DNA of 64,000 nucleotides from the NCBI RefSeq assembly GCF_002531935.1, contig NZ_NWSV01000010.1, forward strand, positions 119,551 to 183,550, given 5' to 3'. Source of the stretch: Rhizobium chutanense (GTDB lineage: Bacteria > Pseudomonadota > Alphaproteobacteria > Rhizobiales > Rhizobiaceae). A program made the translations under genes and the position numbers. The notes beneath the pieces were generated by a model, which had not been told where the DNA came from, did no database searches, and was given only the letters and a program-made list of their open reading frames with translations. Below are positions 1 to 8,040 of this stretch, in pieces (position 1 is the stretch's first letter; each line of letters begins with the position of its first letter).

Positions 1-552
1 TATATCTTCGGTTTGTACTATTATGGTGAACTGATCAGTACGATCCGGCTTCACTATGTGACGCCGGATCATCGTGTCAGCCGATCCGGAGAGGCCTTTC
101 CCGAGGCGATGGATGAGCTTTTGGACGCCGGCCTGACCTTGATCGACCCGGCGCGTTTCGCGGCCGATCCGGAACTCACCGCCAACATGCCATGGGTTCC
201 CTATCTGACACTGAGACCCGCCATCGTTGCGGCAGCGTATTTCCGGGCGGACCGCGTGATTCAGTCCGTCCGGCCCCCGCATGCCGCCTTCTACAAGCGG
301 GTCTTCTATGCCGATACCATTGTGCCCGGCCGACTGGCGGAGAGTTACGGGGTTGACGTCACGCTGATGTCGACGAATGTGATCGAGGTCGGGCGAAAGC
401 TACTGATGCGCTATCCCTTCTTCATCTCCAGCGCCAGCGAGCAACGCATGATGTTTTCGCGCAATCCCAACGACACACTGCCGCCGCTTACCATCATTCC
501 AACGGCGCGCTTCGTGCCACAGGGCGAACTCGGCACCGACCTGCCGCTCTGA
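1..552 (+). CDS. FeeM-like N-acyl amino acid synthase / acyltransferase, 5'-truncated by the window
   Basis: The reading frame is open from the first base, so the true start lies upstream. About 183 C-terminal residues are visible, ending at TGA 550-552. The pattern G-E-L-I-S-T-I-R-L-H near the start, a central block with many aromatic and basic residues, and a later Y-G-V-D-V segment fit the GNAT-like FeeM/autoinducer-synthase fold. That fold uses acyl carriers to N-acylate amino acids. This is a family resemblance only: the substrate cannot be read from the sequence, and the missing N-terminus prevents a full domain check. A strong hairpin terminator follows at 591-636. Confidence 0.5.
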   Translation, partial: YIFGLYYYGELISTIRLHYVTPDHRVSRSGEAFPEAMDELLDAGLTLIDPARFAADPELTANMPWVPYLTLRPAIVAAAYFRADRVIQSVRPPHAAFYKRVFYADTIVPGRLAESYGVDVTLMSTNVIEVGRKLLMRYPFFISSASEQRMMFSRNPNDTLPPLTIIPTARFVPQGELGTDLPL

Positions 553-590
553 TTTCTTCTCCCCTCCCGGGAGAGATCGGCGTGAGAACA

Positions 591-636
591 ATGAGAGGCG
601 ACGACAAGATCCGCGGTCGGCGCCTCTCATGTTTTT
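591..636 (+). terminator. Rho-independent terminator after the FeeM-like gene
   Basis: Perfect 10-bp inverted repeat ATGAGAGGCG (591-600) and CGCCTCTCAT (621-630), followed by GTTTTTG. It sits about 40 bp after the stop of the first gene. Confidence 0.75.
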
Positions 637-786
637 GCGCTCTCTGAATAGGTGGATTTGAAGTCAAGCTGCGGCATTCTCATGCATTGCGCTTTCACCT
701 GTCATTGTGTAATTCCTGCAGACAGGGATCTCCCTCGCCAGGCGAGGGAATCAGGCAGCGCAAAGGCATTCAGGGAGACGATATTT

Positions 787-1011
787 ATGGCCGAACATCA
801 TACCGGACCGGTCGAGACCGGCGCGCCGATGGATTACAGGGAACATGAAAAGACCTACGACATGTTCATCGCCGGCGCGAAATACGGCTCGATGCTTCTC
901 ATCGTCCTTCTGCTTGCGATGACGGCCGGTTTCTTCGGCGGCGCCGGCCTTCTCGGCGGCATCTTCGTCTTCATCATTCTTCTGGCCATCGGCACCTTCC
1001 TGTTCCGCTGA
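787..1011 (+). CDS. aa3-type cytochrome c oxidase small subunit IV
   Basis: This 74-residue protein has a short polar N-terminus rich in His, Glu and Asp, then a conserved Tyr-Asp-Met-Phe stretch. Two closely spaced hydrophobic segments fill its C-terminal half (about residues 30-50 and 52-72), separated by Gly-rich FFGGAGLLGG. This is the pattern of the bacterial aa3-type oxidase subunit IV family, a small inner-membrane subunit of the alphaproteobacterial terminal oxidase. The start is ATG 787 because AGGGAG at 772-777 lies at proper spacing. The longer open frame from 652 carries a Cys-rich, non-conserved extension. It is monocistronic, between a terminator and a repeat element; in this group it often precedes pntAA. 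Confidence 0.85.
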   Translation: MAEHHTGPVETGAPMDYREHEKTYDMFIAGAKYGSMLLIVLLLAMTAGFFGGAGLLGGIFVFIILLAIGTFLFR

Positions 1012-1020
1012 TCGCGGCTA

Positions 1021-1122
1021 GCGCATGGCCTCAAAATCGGAATCGATTTTCAGGCCAAGCGCGATCCGTCGACTCAAACAGTCGGAGCGTCTTTTGTGCG
1101 TCCGCAGGGATGCACGGCGCTC
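1021..1122. repeat. Palindromic intergenic repeat (RIME-like), copy 1
   Basis: The first hairpin has arms GCGC-a-TGGCCT-c-AAAATCG (1021-1039) and CGATTTT-c-AGGCCA-a-GCGC (1044-1062) around a GAAT loop. The second has GAGCG (1085-1089) and GTGC (1096-1099) answered by GCAC (1112-1115) and CGCTC (1118-1122). A related element lies at 60009-60086. The two-hairpin layout between genes is typical of rhizobial intergenic mosaic-type repeats; the family name is from memory. Confidence 0.6.
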
Positions 1123-1218
1123 GGAGGGGAGGGAGCTTCTCCGAAGCTTTGTGATTTAGGTGCTTGGGCCTGCGCGGGGGAGCCCGCGGCGGTCTGGCTG
1201 ACCCGGAGGAGGGGGCAG

Positions 1219-2367
1219 TTGGGCAATATCGTTTTCGTGGCAAGGGAAATTGCGGGCGAGGAGACGCGTGTCGCGGCCTCCGCTGAGACCGTGAAGAAGA
1301 TGAAGAGTTTCGGCTTCGACGTCGTCGTCGAAGCCGGCGCGGGTGCGGCTTCACGCATTCCGGACGCCGAGTTCGAGGCTGTGGGCGCCAGGATCGGCAG
1401 TTTCGCCGATGCTGCCGCCGCCGACGTGGTGCTGAAGGTGCGCCGTCCGAGCCCCTCGGAGATTTCGGGTTACAAGAGCGGCGCTGTCGTCATCGCCATC
1501 ATGGATCCCTACGGCAACGACGAGGCGATAGCGGCTCTGGCGAGCGCCGGGGTTTCGGCTTTCGCCATGGAACTGATGCCGCGCATCACCCGTGCCCAGT
1601 CGATGGACGTTCTCTCCTCTCAGGCCAATCTCGCCGGCTACCAGGCGGTCATCGAGGCGGCTGGTGTCTATGACCGCGCCATGCCGATGATGATGACGGC
1701 GGCAGGCACGGTGCCGGCCGCCAAGGTCTTCGTCATGGGCGCCGGCGTTGCCGGCCTCCAGGCGATTGCCACCGCGCGCCGTCTTGGCGCCGCGGTCTCG
1801 GCCACCGATGTGCGTCCGGCCGCCAAGGAGCAGGTCGCCTCGCTCGGCGCCAAGTTCATCGCCGTCGAGGACGAGGAGTTCAAGGCGGCGGAAACGGCCG
1901 GCGGTTATGCCAAGGAGATGTCCGCCGATTATCAGGCGAAACAGGCAGCCCTTGTCGCCGAACATATCGCCAAGCAGGATATCGTCATCACCACCGCTCT
2001 CATTCCCGGCCGGCCGGCGCCGCGGCTTGTGTCGCGCGCCATGCTTTCCTCGATGAAGCCAGGTGCGGTCGCCGTCGATCTCGCGGTTGAGCGCGGCGGC
2101 AATATCGAAGGTGTCGTTGCCGGCGAGATCGCCGATGTCGAGGGTGTCAGGGTGATCGGTTTTGCCAATATGCCGGGCCGGGTCGCGGCCAGCGCTTCGG
2201 CGCTCTATGCCAAGAACCTCGTCACCTTCCTTGAGACCATGGTCAACAAGGAAACGAAGACGGTCGTCGTCAATCTCGACGACGAACTCGTCAAGGCGAC
2301 GATGCTGACCTATGCCGGCGATGTGGTTCATCCCGCCTTCGGCGGCGCGAAGAAGGGAGACATGTGA
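1219..2367 (+). CDS. pntAA: NAD(P) transhydrogenase subunit alpha part 1 (PntAA)
   Basis: Soluble NAD(H)-binding domain (dI) of the proton-translocating transhydrogenase, which moves hydride between NADH and NADP+ using the proton gradient. The protein (382 residues) opens with the conserved I-V-F-V-A-R-E then E-T-R-V-A-A-S. It contains the nucleotide-binding GAGVAGLQAIATARRLGA stretch near residues 175-192 and ends with a conserved G-D-V-V-H-P-A-F. I choose TTG 1219 as start because a strong CGGAGGAGGGGG lies at 1204-1215 and the protein then begins exactly like the family; the longer frame from 1096 has no homologous extension. It is the first gene of pntAA-pntAB-pntB, the split-alpha arrangement usual in alphaproteobacteria. 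The stop overlaps the next start by one base. Confidence 0.93.
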   Translation: MGNIVFVAREIAGEETRVAASAETVKKMKSFGFDVVVEAGAGAASRIPDAEFEAVGARIGSFADAAAADVVLKVRRPSPSEISGYKSGAVVIAIMDPYGNDEAIAALASAGVSAFAMELMPRITRAQSMDVLSSQANLAGYQAVIEAAGVYDRAMPMMMTAAGTVPAAKVFVMGAGVAGLQAIATARRLGAAVSATDVRPAAKEQVASLGAKFIAVEDEEFKAAETAGGYAKEMSADYQAKQAALVAEHIAKQDIVITTALIPGRPAPRLVSRAMLSSMKPGAVAVDLAVERGGNIEGVVAGEIADVEGVRVIGFANMPGRVAASASALYAKNLVTFLETMVNKETKTVVVNLDDELVKATMLTYAGDVVHPAFGGAKKGDM

Positions 2368-2765
2368 TGGCCAGTGAGGCAATGGACAGGGCGCTGGAGC
2401 AACTGAACGACGCCGTGACGGCCGTCGCCACCGCAGCTGCCCACGCTCCGGAAGCGGCAAGTGCTGCGACCGGCGGGGCGATCGACCCCTTCGTCTTCCA
2501 GCTGGCGATCTTCGTCTTGTCGATCTTCGTCGGCTATTACGTCGTCTGGTCGGTGACGCCGGCGCTGCATACGCCACTGATGGCCGTCACCAACGCGATC
2601 TCCTCCGTCATCGTCGTCGGCGCGCTTCTGGCGGTCGGCATCTCCACCAGCGGGCTTGCGACCGGCTTCGGCTTCGTCGCCCTCGTGCTGGTCTCGGTCA
2701 ACATCTTCGGCGGTTTCCTGGTCACGCAGCGGATGCTGGCGATGTACCGCAAGAAGGACAGGTGA
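2367..2765 (+). CDS. pntAB: NAD(P) transhydrogenase subunit alpha part 2 (PntAB)
   Basis: Small membrane subunit (132 residues) that contributes helices to the proton channel (dII). The N-terminal 40 residues are Ala-rich and polar. Then come I-D-P-F-V-F-Q-L-A-I-F and about four hydrophobic helices, including YYVVWSVTP, a hallmark of the family. ATG 2367 shares one base with the pntAA stop (TGATG) and has AAGGGAGA about 6 nt upstream, so translation is probably coupled. The frame also has a GTG three bases earlier. It lies between pntAA and pntB with a 7-bp gap to pntB. Confidence 0.92.
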   Translation: MASEAMDRALEQLNDAVTAVATAAAHAPEAASAATGGAIDPFVFQLAIFVLSIFVGYYVVWSVTPALHTPLMAVTNAISSVIVVGALLAVGISTSGLATGFGFVALVLVSVNIFGGFLVTQRMLAMYRKKDR

Positions 2766-2772
2766 GGGATCG

Positions 2773-4167
2773 ATGACCAATATTGCAGCCTTCCTCTACC
2801 TCGTCTCCGGCGTGCTCTTCATCCTGGCGCTCCGCGGCCTCTCCCATCCGGCCACCAGCCGCAAGGGCAATCTCTACGGCATGGTCGGCATGGCGATCGC
2901 CATCCTGACGACGCTGGTGCTGGCGACGCCCAACTTCGGCGGCTTCGTGCTGATCGTGCTGGGCCTTGCCATCGGCGGCAGCGTCGGCGCCTATGTCGCC
3001 CGCACCATCCCGATGACCTCGATGCCGCAGCTCGTCGCCGGTTTCCATTCGCTGGTCGGTCTTGCCGCCGTGCTGGTGGCGGCCTCGGCACTTTATACGC
3101 CCGCCTCCTTCGGTATCGGTGAGATCGGCCAGATCCACACCGAGGCGCGCATCGAAATGGCGCTCGGCGTGGCGATCGGGGCGCTGACCTTCACCGGCTC
3201 GATCATCGCCTTCCTCAAGCTCGACGGACGGATGTCCGGAAAGCCGATCCTGCTGCCCTACCGGCATCTCATCAATGCCAGCCTGCTGGTGCTGATCGTG
3301 CTCTTCATTATCGGGCTTGCCGCCACCGAAAGCCATTTCGACTTCTGGGCCGTCGTGGCGTTGTCGCTGGCGCTGGGTGTGCTGCTGATCGTGCCGATCG
3401 GCGGCGCCGATATGCCTGTCGTCGTTTCGATGCTGAACTCCTATTCCGGATGGGCTGCGGCCGGCATCGGCTTCACCCTTGGCAATCTGGCGCTGATCAT
3501 CACCGGCGCGCTGGTCGGCTCCTCCGGTGCGATCCTGTCCTACATCATGTGCAAGGGCATGAACCGGTCCTTCGTCTCGGTTATCCTCGGCGGTTTCGGT
3601 GGCGAGACCGCATCCGGCGGGCCCGATACCTCAGACAAGACGGTCAAGCTCGGCTCGGCCGAGGATGCGGCCTATCTGATGGCCAATGCCTCCAAGGTGA
3701 TCATCGTGCCGGGATACGGCATGGCGGTCGCCCAGGCCCAGCATGCGCTGCGCGAACTTGCCGACAATCTCAAGAAGAACGGCGTCGAAGTGAAGTATGC
3801 GATCCACCCGGTCGCAGGCCGCATGCCCGGCCATATGAACGTGCTGCTTGCCGAAGCCAATGTTCCCTATGACGAGGTCTTCGAGCTCGAGGACATCAAT
3901 TCGGAATTCGCCCAGGCCGACGTCGCCTATGTCATCGGCGCCAACGACGTCACCAATCCGGCGGCGCGCGACGACAAGGCCTCGCCGATCTACGGCATGC
4001 CGATCCTCGATGTCGACCGGGCAAAGACCTGCCTGTTCGTCAAGCGCTCGCTCGGCTCGGGTTATGCCGGCATCGACAATACGCTGTTCTACAAGGACGG
4101 CACGATGATGCTGCTCGGCGACGCCAAGAAGATGACCGAGGATATCAACAAGGCCATCGCGCATTGA
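2773..4167 (+). CDS. pntB: NAD(P) transhydrogenase subunit beta (PntB)
   Basis: 464 residues. The first 265 or so are hydrophobic with many helices (dII). After about residue 280 comes the soluble NADP(H)-binding domain (dIII), with the GYGMAVAQAQ nucleotide loop, the H-P-V-A-G-R-M-P-G-H-M-N-V motif and the late G-A-N-D-V-T-N-P-A-A segment. Together with PntAA and PntAB it forms the inner-membrane enzyme that supplies NADPH. ATG 2773 follows a GAGG-containing sequence just after the pntAB stop; the longer frame from 2656 only overlaps pntAB. The length is normal for the family. It is the last gene of the operon, with a hairpin 13 bp downstream. Confidence 0.95.
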   Translation: MTNIAAFLYLVSGVLFILALRGLSHPATSRKGNLYGMVGMAIAILTTLVLATPNFGGFVLIVLGLAIGGSVGAYVARTIPMTSMPQLVAGFHSLVGLAAVLVAASALYTPASFGIGEIGQIHTEARIEMALGVAIGALTFTGSIIAFLKLDGRMSGKPILLPYRHLINASLLVLIVLFIIGLAATESHFDFWAVVALSLALGVLLIVPIGGADMPVVVSMLNSYSGWAAAGIGFTLGNLALIITGALVGSSGAILSYIMCKGMNRSFVSVILGGFGGETASGGPDTSDKTVKLGSAEDAAYLMANASKVIIVPGYGMAVAQAQHALRELADNLKKNGVEVKYAIHPVAGRMPGHMNVLLAEANVPYDEVFELEDINSEFAQADVAYVIGANDVTNPAARDDKASPIYGMPILDVDRAKTCLFVKRSLGSGYAGIDNTLFYKDGTMMLLGDAKKMTEDINKAIAH

Positions 4168-4179
4168 TCGACGCAGAGA

Positions 4180-4199
4180 CAGCCGCCTTCGGGCGGCTG
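4180..4199. terminator. Hairpin between convergent pntB and the DUF992 gene
   Basis: Perfect 8-bp stem CAGCCGCC / GGCGGCTG around a TTCG tetraloop, placed between two convergent stops. There is no clear T-run, so it may act from both sides weakly. Confidence 0.5.
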
Positions 4200-4221
4200 C
4201 TCGATTCAATGCTGGCCTTCG

Positions 4222-4704
4222 TCATATTTCGCCCGGCACGAGGGTCATCTTCTCGACGCCGATCGCCAGATTCAGCCCTTCCTGGGCCTGGACATTCAAT
4301 GGCTGCAGCATGAAGGCCTTGTTGGTGCCGCCGGCGATCACCTTGGCGCCGGCGCCCGCACCGACGCTCGCATCGGCACCGATGCCGTAATATTCGCCGG
4401 CGAGGGCGAATTGCGGAACATCCGTGCCGGTCTTGGCCAGCACCTGCCAGATCATCACGCTTTTGCCGGTCTGGCCGAGATCGATGCCGAATTTCTCGAT
4501 CTTGCCGGCGTAGACTGCCTTGGCGCCGCCGGAGGCCGGCGTATAGGTGCAGATAAGGTTCTTCTGCGAGGTGACGATCAGGCCCTGGCCGCCATCCGAC
4601 CCGCAGACCAGGCGGCCAAGCGTGACATAGCTTTCCGCGCCTGCCGGGCTTGCCCAGGCAGCGGCCGCCAGTGCCGCGGCTGCGATGAGCATTTGCTTGA
4701 ACAT
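4222..4704 (-). CDS. DUF992 domain exported protein
   Basis: 160 residues with a clear Sec signal peptide: basic M-F-K-Q, an Ala-rich hydrophobic core and a cleavage site near A-G-A-E at 21-24. The mature part carries the DUF992 pattern: G-x-L-x-C near residue 32, an I-C-T-Y-T-P segment with a second Cys near 52, Y-x-G-x-I-x-x-F-G-x-D-L-G, and Gly-rich Y-x-G-x-x-A-x-A-x-x-G-x-G-A-G-A. DUF992 proteins are small periplasmic or secreted proteins common in Rhizobiales with no assigned function; the two Cys could form a disulfide. The gene has an exact EcfG-type promoter 31 bp upstream (4735-4759), so it probably belongs to the general stress regulon. Confidence 0.85.
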   Translation of the reverse strand: MFKQMLIAAAALAAAAWASPAGAESYVTLGRLVCGSDGGQGLIVTSQKNLICTYTPASGGAKAVYAGKIEKFGIDLGQTGKSVMIWQVLAKTGTDVPQFALAGEYYGIGADASVGAGAGAKVIAGGTNKAFMLQPLNVQAQEGLNLAIGVEKMTLVPGEI

Positions 4705-4734
4705 GGTCTTTCTCCTTTGGAACGACCTGTCCCA

Positions 4735-4759
4735 AACGGGTAGAGATGACGATTGTTCC
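4735..4759 (-). promoter_or_regulatory. EcfG/RpoE2-type general stress promoter
   Basis: On the minus strand, GGAAC (4759-4755), 16 bases, then CGTT (4738-4735): the exact alphaproteobacterial EcfG consensus GGAAC-N16/17-CGTT. The -10 element is about 30 bp upstream of the DUF992 start codon, leaving a short leader. Confidence 0.7.
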
Positions 4760-4763
4760 TGCG

Positions 4764-6416
4764 CTAATCCCGTTCCAGCATGGCGCGCTGCGCCGTCAGC
4801 ACCCAGCGCAGGCCTTCGGGCAGGAAGTCGACCTGCACCGTGCCGCGGAAAGCCGAGGCGGCATGAGCCTTGATGACGGTCGAGCCGAAGCCCGAGCGCG
4901 ATGGCTCAACGACGGGCGGGCCGCCGCGCTCTTCCCAGGTGAAGCGGAGCAGGGCATCCGGTCTGTCTTCCTCCTTGACGTCATGCCATTCGAAGCGGAC
5001 ACGGCCCTGCGGTACGGAGAGTGCACCATATTTCACCGAATTGGTGGCGAGTTCATGCAAGGCGAGGCCGAGATTCTGCACCGCATCCGGCTTCAGGACG
5101 AAATCTTCGCCTATGATGTCGATCTGTTCGCGCGATTGCGGGAAGGCCTGCAGATGGATGTCGACCACCCGCCGCAGCGACACGCCGCCCCATTGCTCGC
5201 TGGTCAGAAGCTCGATCGAACGCACCAGCCCGTCGAGGCGATCGGCGACGGCGGCCTGGAAGGTTTCGACGCTGTCGGCCTGCTTGGCGAGCTGGCGCAT
5301 CATCGCCTGGGCAAGCGTCAGAAGGTTCTTGGTGCGGTGGACGAGCTCATGCATGACGAAGCGCAGCCGGTCCTCGGTCTGGCTGCGATCGAAGGAGGCA
5401 TTCGACAGCGCGATCGCCACCTGGTTCGCCTCGATGACGCTGGTCTCGACCGGCGAGACGATATGGCCTTCGCCCATACGGTTCGCCATTTCGGCGATAT
5501 CGCGGATGGTGGTGCGCACCTGCCGTGCGACGGCATAGGCGGCCAGCACGGCGACGAGAACAAGGGCGACGCCGCCGATGATGAGGAAACGCCAGGTGCT
5601 GAGGATCGATGCCTGGGCGATCGGTCCCCAGATCACCGTTTTCCACGACCAGCCGGGAATCCGGGCATAACCGAGCAGCATGTGCGGCAGGATCGTCTCG
5701 TCCTGGAAGACGCCGCGGGGCGCCGTGAAGGCCGGCAGGATGCGCGGATCGAAGGGCATGCCGGGTTCGAGATCGGTGGGGCCGGTGGCGGCGACGACAT
5801 GGCCGCTCTGATCGATGACGGCGGCCGACCAGCCCGGGGCAAGACCCTCGGTCGTCACGAGCTTGCCCAGATCCTTGGCGTCCTGGGTGATGATAAGGGC
5901 CGCGACCGGATCGTTTTTTCGCGGCAGGGTGACGTTATAGACCCAGTCGCCGCTGGTGCGGCCGCGAAAGACGTCCGACGCCTCGATACGGCCGGAGGTC
6001 ATGACCGACTGGAGGGCGGCGGTGTTGGCTATCTCGCCGAGCGGCGTGCCGAACGCCCGGCGCGTGTTCAAGAGCTGCTGGCCGTTGCGGTCGACGGCGA
6101 TGACGAACAGCGTATTGTCTCTAAGGGCCGTTTCGGTCCGCTGATGGAAGGCGGCGAGATTGCCGTTCTCGAGTTCGGGGGAGCTCGACAGCAACCGCAG
6201 CGTCGTTGCCATATCCTGAAGCTGGCGGTCAACGATGCGGGAAAGGGCGAGCGCATCCTGGGCCGTCTCGCGCCGCAGCGTCGAACGCTGGTTATCTTCC
6301 AGCTGCAACAGAAGCAACGTCACAAAGGCGAAGATCGGCAGGGCGATCGCCACCGCCATGGCGACGAGATAAGTGCCGATCGAGGCCTTGGGAAAGAACA
6401 GAGCGACAATCTTCAT
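4764..6416 (-). CDS. HWE-family sensor histidine kinase with extracytoplasmic sensor and HAMP
   Basis: About 550 residues. Hydrophobic segment near 12-37, then an extracytoplasmic region of about 230 residues (Cache-like by size and pattern), a second membrane helix near 278-298 and a HAMP region. The HWE/HisKA_2 kinase core follows: H-box H-E-L-V-H-R-T-K-N-L-L (residues about 356-366), N-box L-H-E-L-A-T-N-S-V-K-Y-G-A-L, the W-E-E-R-G-G-P motif and G-F-G-S. HWE kinases are abundant in rhizobia and many feed the PhyR-EcfG general stress pathway or light/osmotic sensing. No response regulator lies beside it, so its partner is unknown. ATG 6452 would add 12 residues; neither start has a strong RBS. 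An EcfG promoter for the next gene begins 4 bp after its stop. Confidence 0.85.
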   Translation of the reverse strand: MKIVALFFPKASIGTYLVAMAVAIALPIFAFVTLLLLQLEDNQRSTLRRETAQDALALSRIVDRQLQDMATTLRLLSSSPELENGNLAAFHQRTETALRDNTLFVIAVDRNGQQLLNTRRAFGTPLGEIANTAALQSVMTSGRIEASDVFRGRTSGDWVYNVTLPRKNDPVAALIITQDAKDLGKLVTTEGLAPGWSAAVIDQSGHVVAATGPTDLEPGMPFDPRILPAFTAPRGVFQDETILPHMLLGYARIPGWSWKTVIWGPIAQASILSTWRFLIIGGVALVLVAVLAAYAVARQVRTTIRDIAEMANRMGEGHIVSPVETSVIEANQVAIALSNASFDRSQTEDRLRFVMHELVHRTKNLLTLAQAMMRQLAKQADSVETFQAAVADRLDGLVRSIELLTSEQWGGVSLRRVVDIHLQAFPQSREQIDIIGEDFVLKPDAVQNLGLALHELATNSVKYGALSVPQGRVRFEWHDVKEEDRPDALLRFTWEERGGPPVVEPSRSGFGSTVIKAHAASAFRGTVQVDFLPEGLRWVLTAQRAMLERD

Positions 6417-6569
6417 CTGTTGCGCCACGTTCCATGCGATGGCGGCCGGCAACGATTTTCGCGAGCGGTCAGGAAAGCAAAGATCCGCATCTCTCGCAAG
6501 CCGCCCTCAACGTGGTTCGAACGCCCGATAGCAGGCTATCGAAGCAGCGCCATGTTAGGGGGAGCGGGA

Positions 6570-6585
6570 GCAGGTTGCAACCTGC
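6570..6585. repeat. Perfect 16-bp palindrome upstream of the HWE kinase gene
   Basis: GCAGGTTGCAACCTGC reads the same on both strands. It lies about 155 bp upstream of the kinase start, between that gene and the TPR lipoprotein gene. Possible operator for a dimeric regulator; no regulator is identified. Confidence 0.5.
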
Positions 6586-6612
6586 TATGTCAGCGAAGAC
6601 GACGAGCTGTGC

Positions 6613-6634
6613 GGCGGCCGATATTTCGGCCGCC
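6613..6634 (-). terminator. Hairpin downstream of the TPR lipoprotein gene
   Basis: Perfect 9-bp stem GGCGGCCGA (6613-6621) / TCGGCCGCC (6626-6634) around a 4-nt loop, 13 bp after the TPR gene stop. No T-run follows on the minus strand, so terminator activity is uncertain. Confidence 0.45.
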
Positions 6635-6646
6635 CGACCAAAGTCC

Positions 6647-7516
6647 TTAGCCGGCTGAGGCGCCGCCGACGCGGGCAAGGCCGTCGCGAGCCGGCTGGTA
6701 TTTGGGATCGAGGCCGACAGCGTGGCGATAGGACCGAGCGGCCTTCGCCTTGTCGCCGCGGCGTTCGTAGACGAGGGCCTGATTGGCCCAGGATTCGGCG
6801 ATGTTGCCGTTGAGCTCGATCGCATGGTTGAAATCGGCAAACGCATTGTCGTCGTCGTTCAGCGCGATATAGGAAATGCCGCGGCCGTTATAGGGCTCGG
6901 GCGAATTCGGCGCGAGCGAGATCGCTTTCGAGAAGTCGTCGATCGCCTTGTCCTGCTGATTGCGCTTCTGATAGATCAAGCCACGATTGTGATAGGCGCG
7001 GCCATCGGTGGTGCCGAGCTGGATCGCCTTGTCGAAATCGTTGAAGGCCTGGTCGTCCTGGCCAGCCATGCGATAGACATTGCCGCGGCCGATATAGGCG
7101 ACGTCATAGCTCGGATTAATCTGCAGGGCGGCGTTGTAGTCGCCAATCGCCTGGGCCTGCTGGCCCATGTTGCGATAGACGAGGGCGCGGTTGGCGTAAG
7201 CCTGGAAAAACCGCGGATTGATCTGCAGCGCCGTGTTGAAATCGTTCAGCGCCTTGCGGAATTCGCCGCCGCGGCCGTAGGCGGAGCCGCGGACATTGTA
7301 ACCCTCGGGATCCCTGGGGTTGGCATTGATGACAGCCGTCAGCGACGCGATATTCTCTTGCGAGCCCTGCGCCTTGTCGATGCTGATGACGGCATCGGAG
7401 GTGGAGGTCGTCTCACAACCTGCAAGGCCGAACATCGCCGCCAGCGCCAGAGCCGGCAGGAATGCGGTTTTCTGCAAGCGCCGAGCGCGGGACGGATTGA
7501 AAGTGATGACTGCCAT
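6647..7516 (-). CDS. Tetratricopeptide-repeat lipoprotein
   Basis: 289 residues. A basic N-terminus, a hydrophobic core and the lipobox L-A-G-C (Cys34) indicate a lipoprotein. From about residue 55 to the end there are roughly six TPR units with repeated N-R-G/A-x-x-Y and A-I/L-x-D-F/Y-x-x-A-I/L patterns (for example A-L-N-D-F-N-T-A-L, A-I-G-D-Y-N-A-A-L, A-I-D-D-F-S-K-A-I). It probably serves as a periplasmic or envelope scaffold; partners cannot be read. The start ATG 7516 is preferred because it gives a compact signal peptide; the frame also opens 20 residues upstream at 7576. Confidence 0.82.
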   Translation of the reverse strand: MAVITFNPSRARRLQKTAFLPALALAAMFGLAGCETTSTSDAVISIDKAQGSQENIASLTAVINANPRDPEGYNVRGSAYGRGGEFRKALNDFNTALQINPRFFQAYANRALVYRNMGQQAQAIGDYNAALQINPSYDVAYIGRGNVYRMAGQDDQAFNDFDKAIQLGTTDGRAYHNRGLIYQKRNQQDKAIDDFSKAISLAPNSPEPYNGRGISYIALNDDDNAFADFNHAIELNGNIAESWANQALVYERRGDKAKAARSYRHAVGLDPKYQPARDGLARVGGASAG

Positions 7517-7579
7517 TCGGGCTCGCTTCCCCCATGCGGGCACATCCGGTATGCGGACATGCGATTTCAGCGGCAAACT

Positions 7580-7610
7580 AAAAAAGCGGCGGCGAACCTA
7601 TCGCCCCCGC
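7580..7610 (-). terminator. Rho-independent terminator of rpsU
   Basis: Minus strand stem GCGGGGGCGA (7610-7601) / TCGCCGCCGC (7595-7586) with one mismatch and a 5-nt loop, followed by TTTTTT (7585-7580). It lies about 40 bp after the rpsU stop. Confidence 0.75.
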
Positions 7611-7650
7611 CACAATGCATCTGAAAACGTCAAAAAAACGACAGCAACGC

Positions 7651-7866
7651 TTAGCGTGCTGCGACCAGACCTTCGCGCTGGGCGCGCTTGCGGGCCAGCT
7701 TGCGAACGCGGCGAACAGCTTCAGCCTTTTCGCGAGCACGCTTCTGCGACGGCTTCTCGTAGTAGTCGCGCATCTTCATTTCGCGGAAAATGCCTTCGCG
7801 CTGCATCTTCTTCTTGAGAGCGCGGAGAGCCTGATCGACATTGTTATCGCGGACAAGTACCTGCAC
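7651..7866 (-). CDS. rpsU: 30S ribosomal protein S21
   Basis: 71-residue, very basic protein matching alphaproteobacterial bS21: [19 protein letters not shown] near the start, then [16 protein letters not shown] and an Arg/Lys-rich tail ending G-L-V-A-A-R. S21 is a 30S component that affects initiation and anti-Shine-Dalgarno access. The start is GTG 7866 (a non-ATG start). AAGGAAC lies about 12 nt upstream, and the additional open frame before it (to 8025) is unrelated to S21. A good terminator follows at 7580-7610. Confidence 0.95.
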   Translation of the reverse strand: MQVLVRDNNVDQALRALKKKMQREGIFREMKMRDYYEKPSQKRAREKAEAVRRVRKLARKRAQREGLVAAR

Positions 7867-8040
7867 GAGAATCACGTTCCTTCGGTTGGTTGATGCCTGC
7901 GGCGGCGCGGCGCCAGGGGCAAAAATATAACGTTCGCGCGGCCGCAGCCTTGCGATTGGTGATGCCAGATAGCAGATCGGGTATGGGAAGTCCAGACGGA
8001 TATGGGAAGCGGGCGGAAAAATCACGCTTGCCCTATCCGG

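Noticed and set aside
4746..6650. Open frame of 634 codons antisense to the HWE kinase
   Set aside because: The kinase motifs on the minus strand are unambiguous; the plus frame shows only charge-biased low-information sequence.
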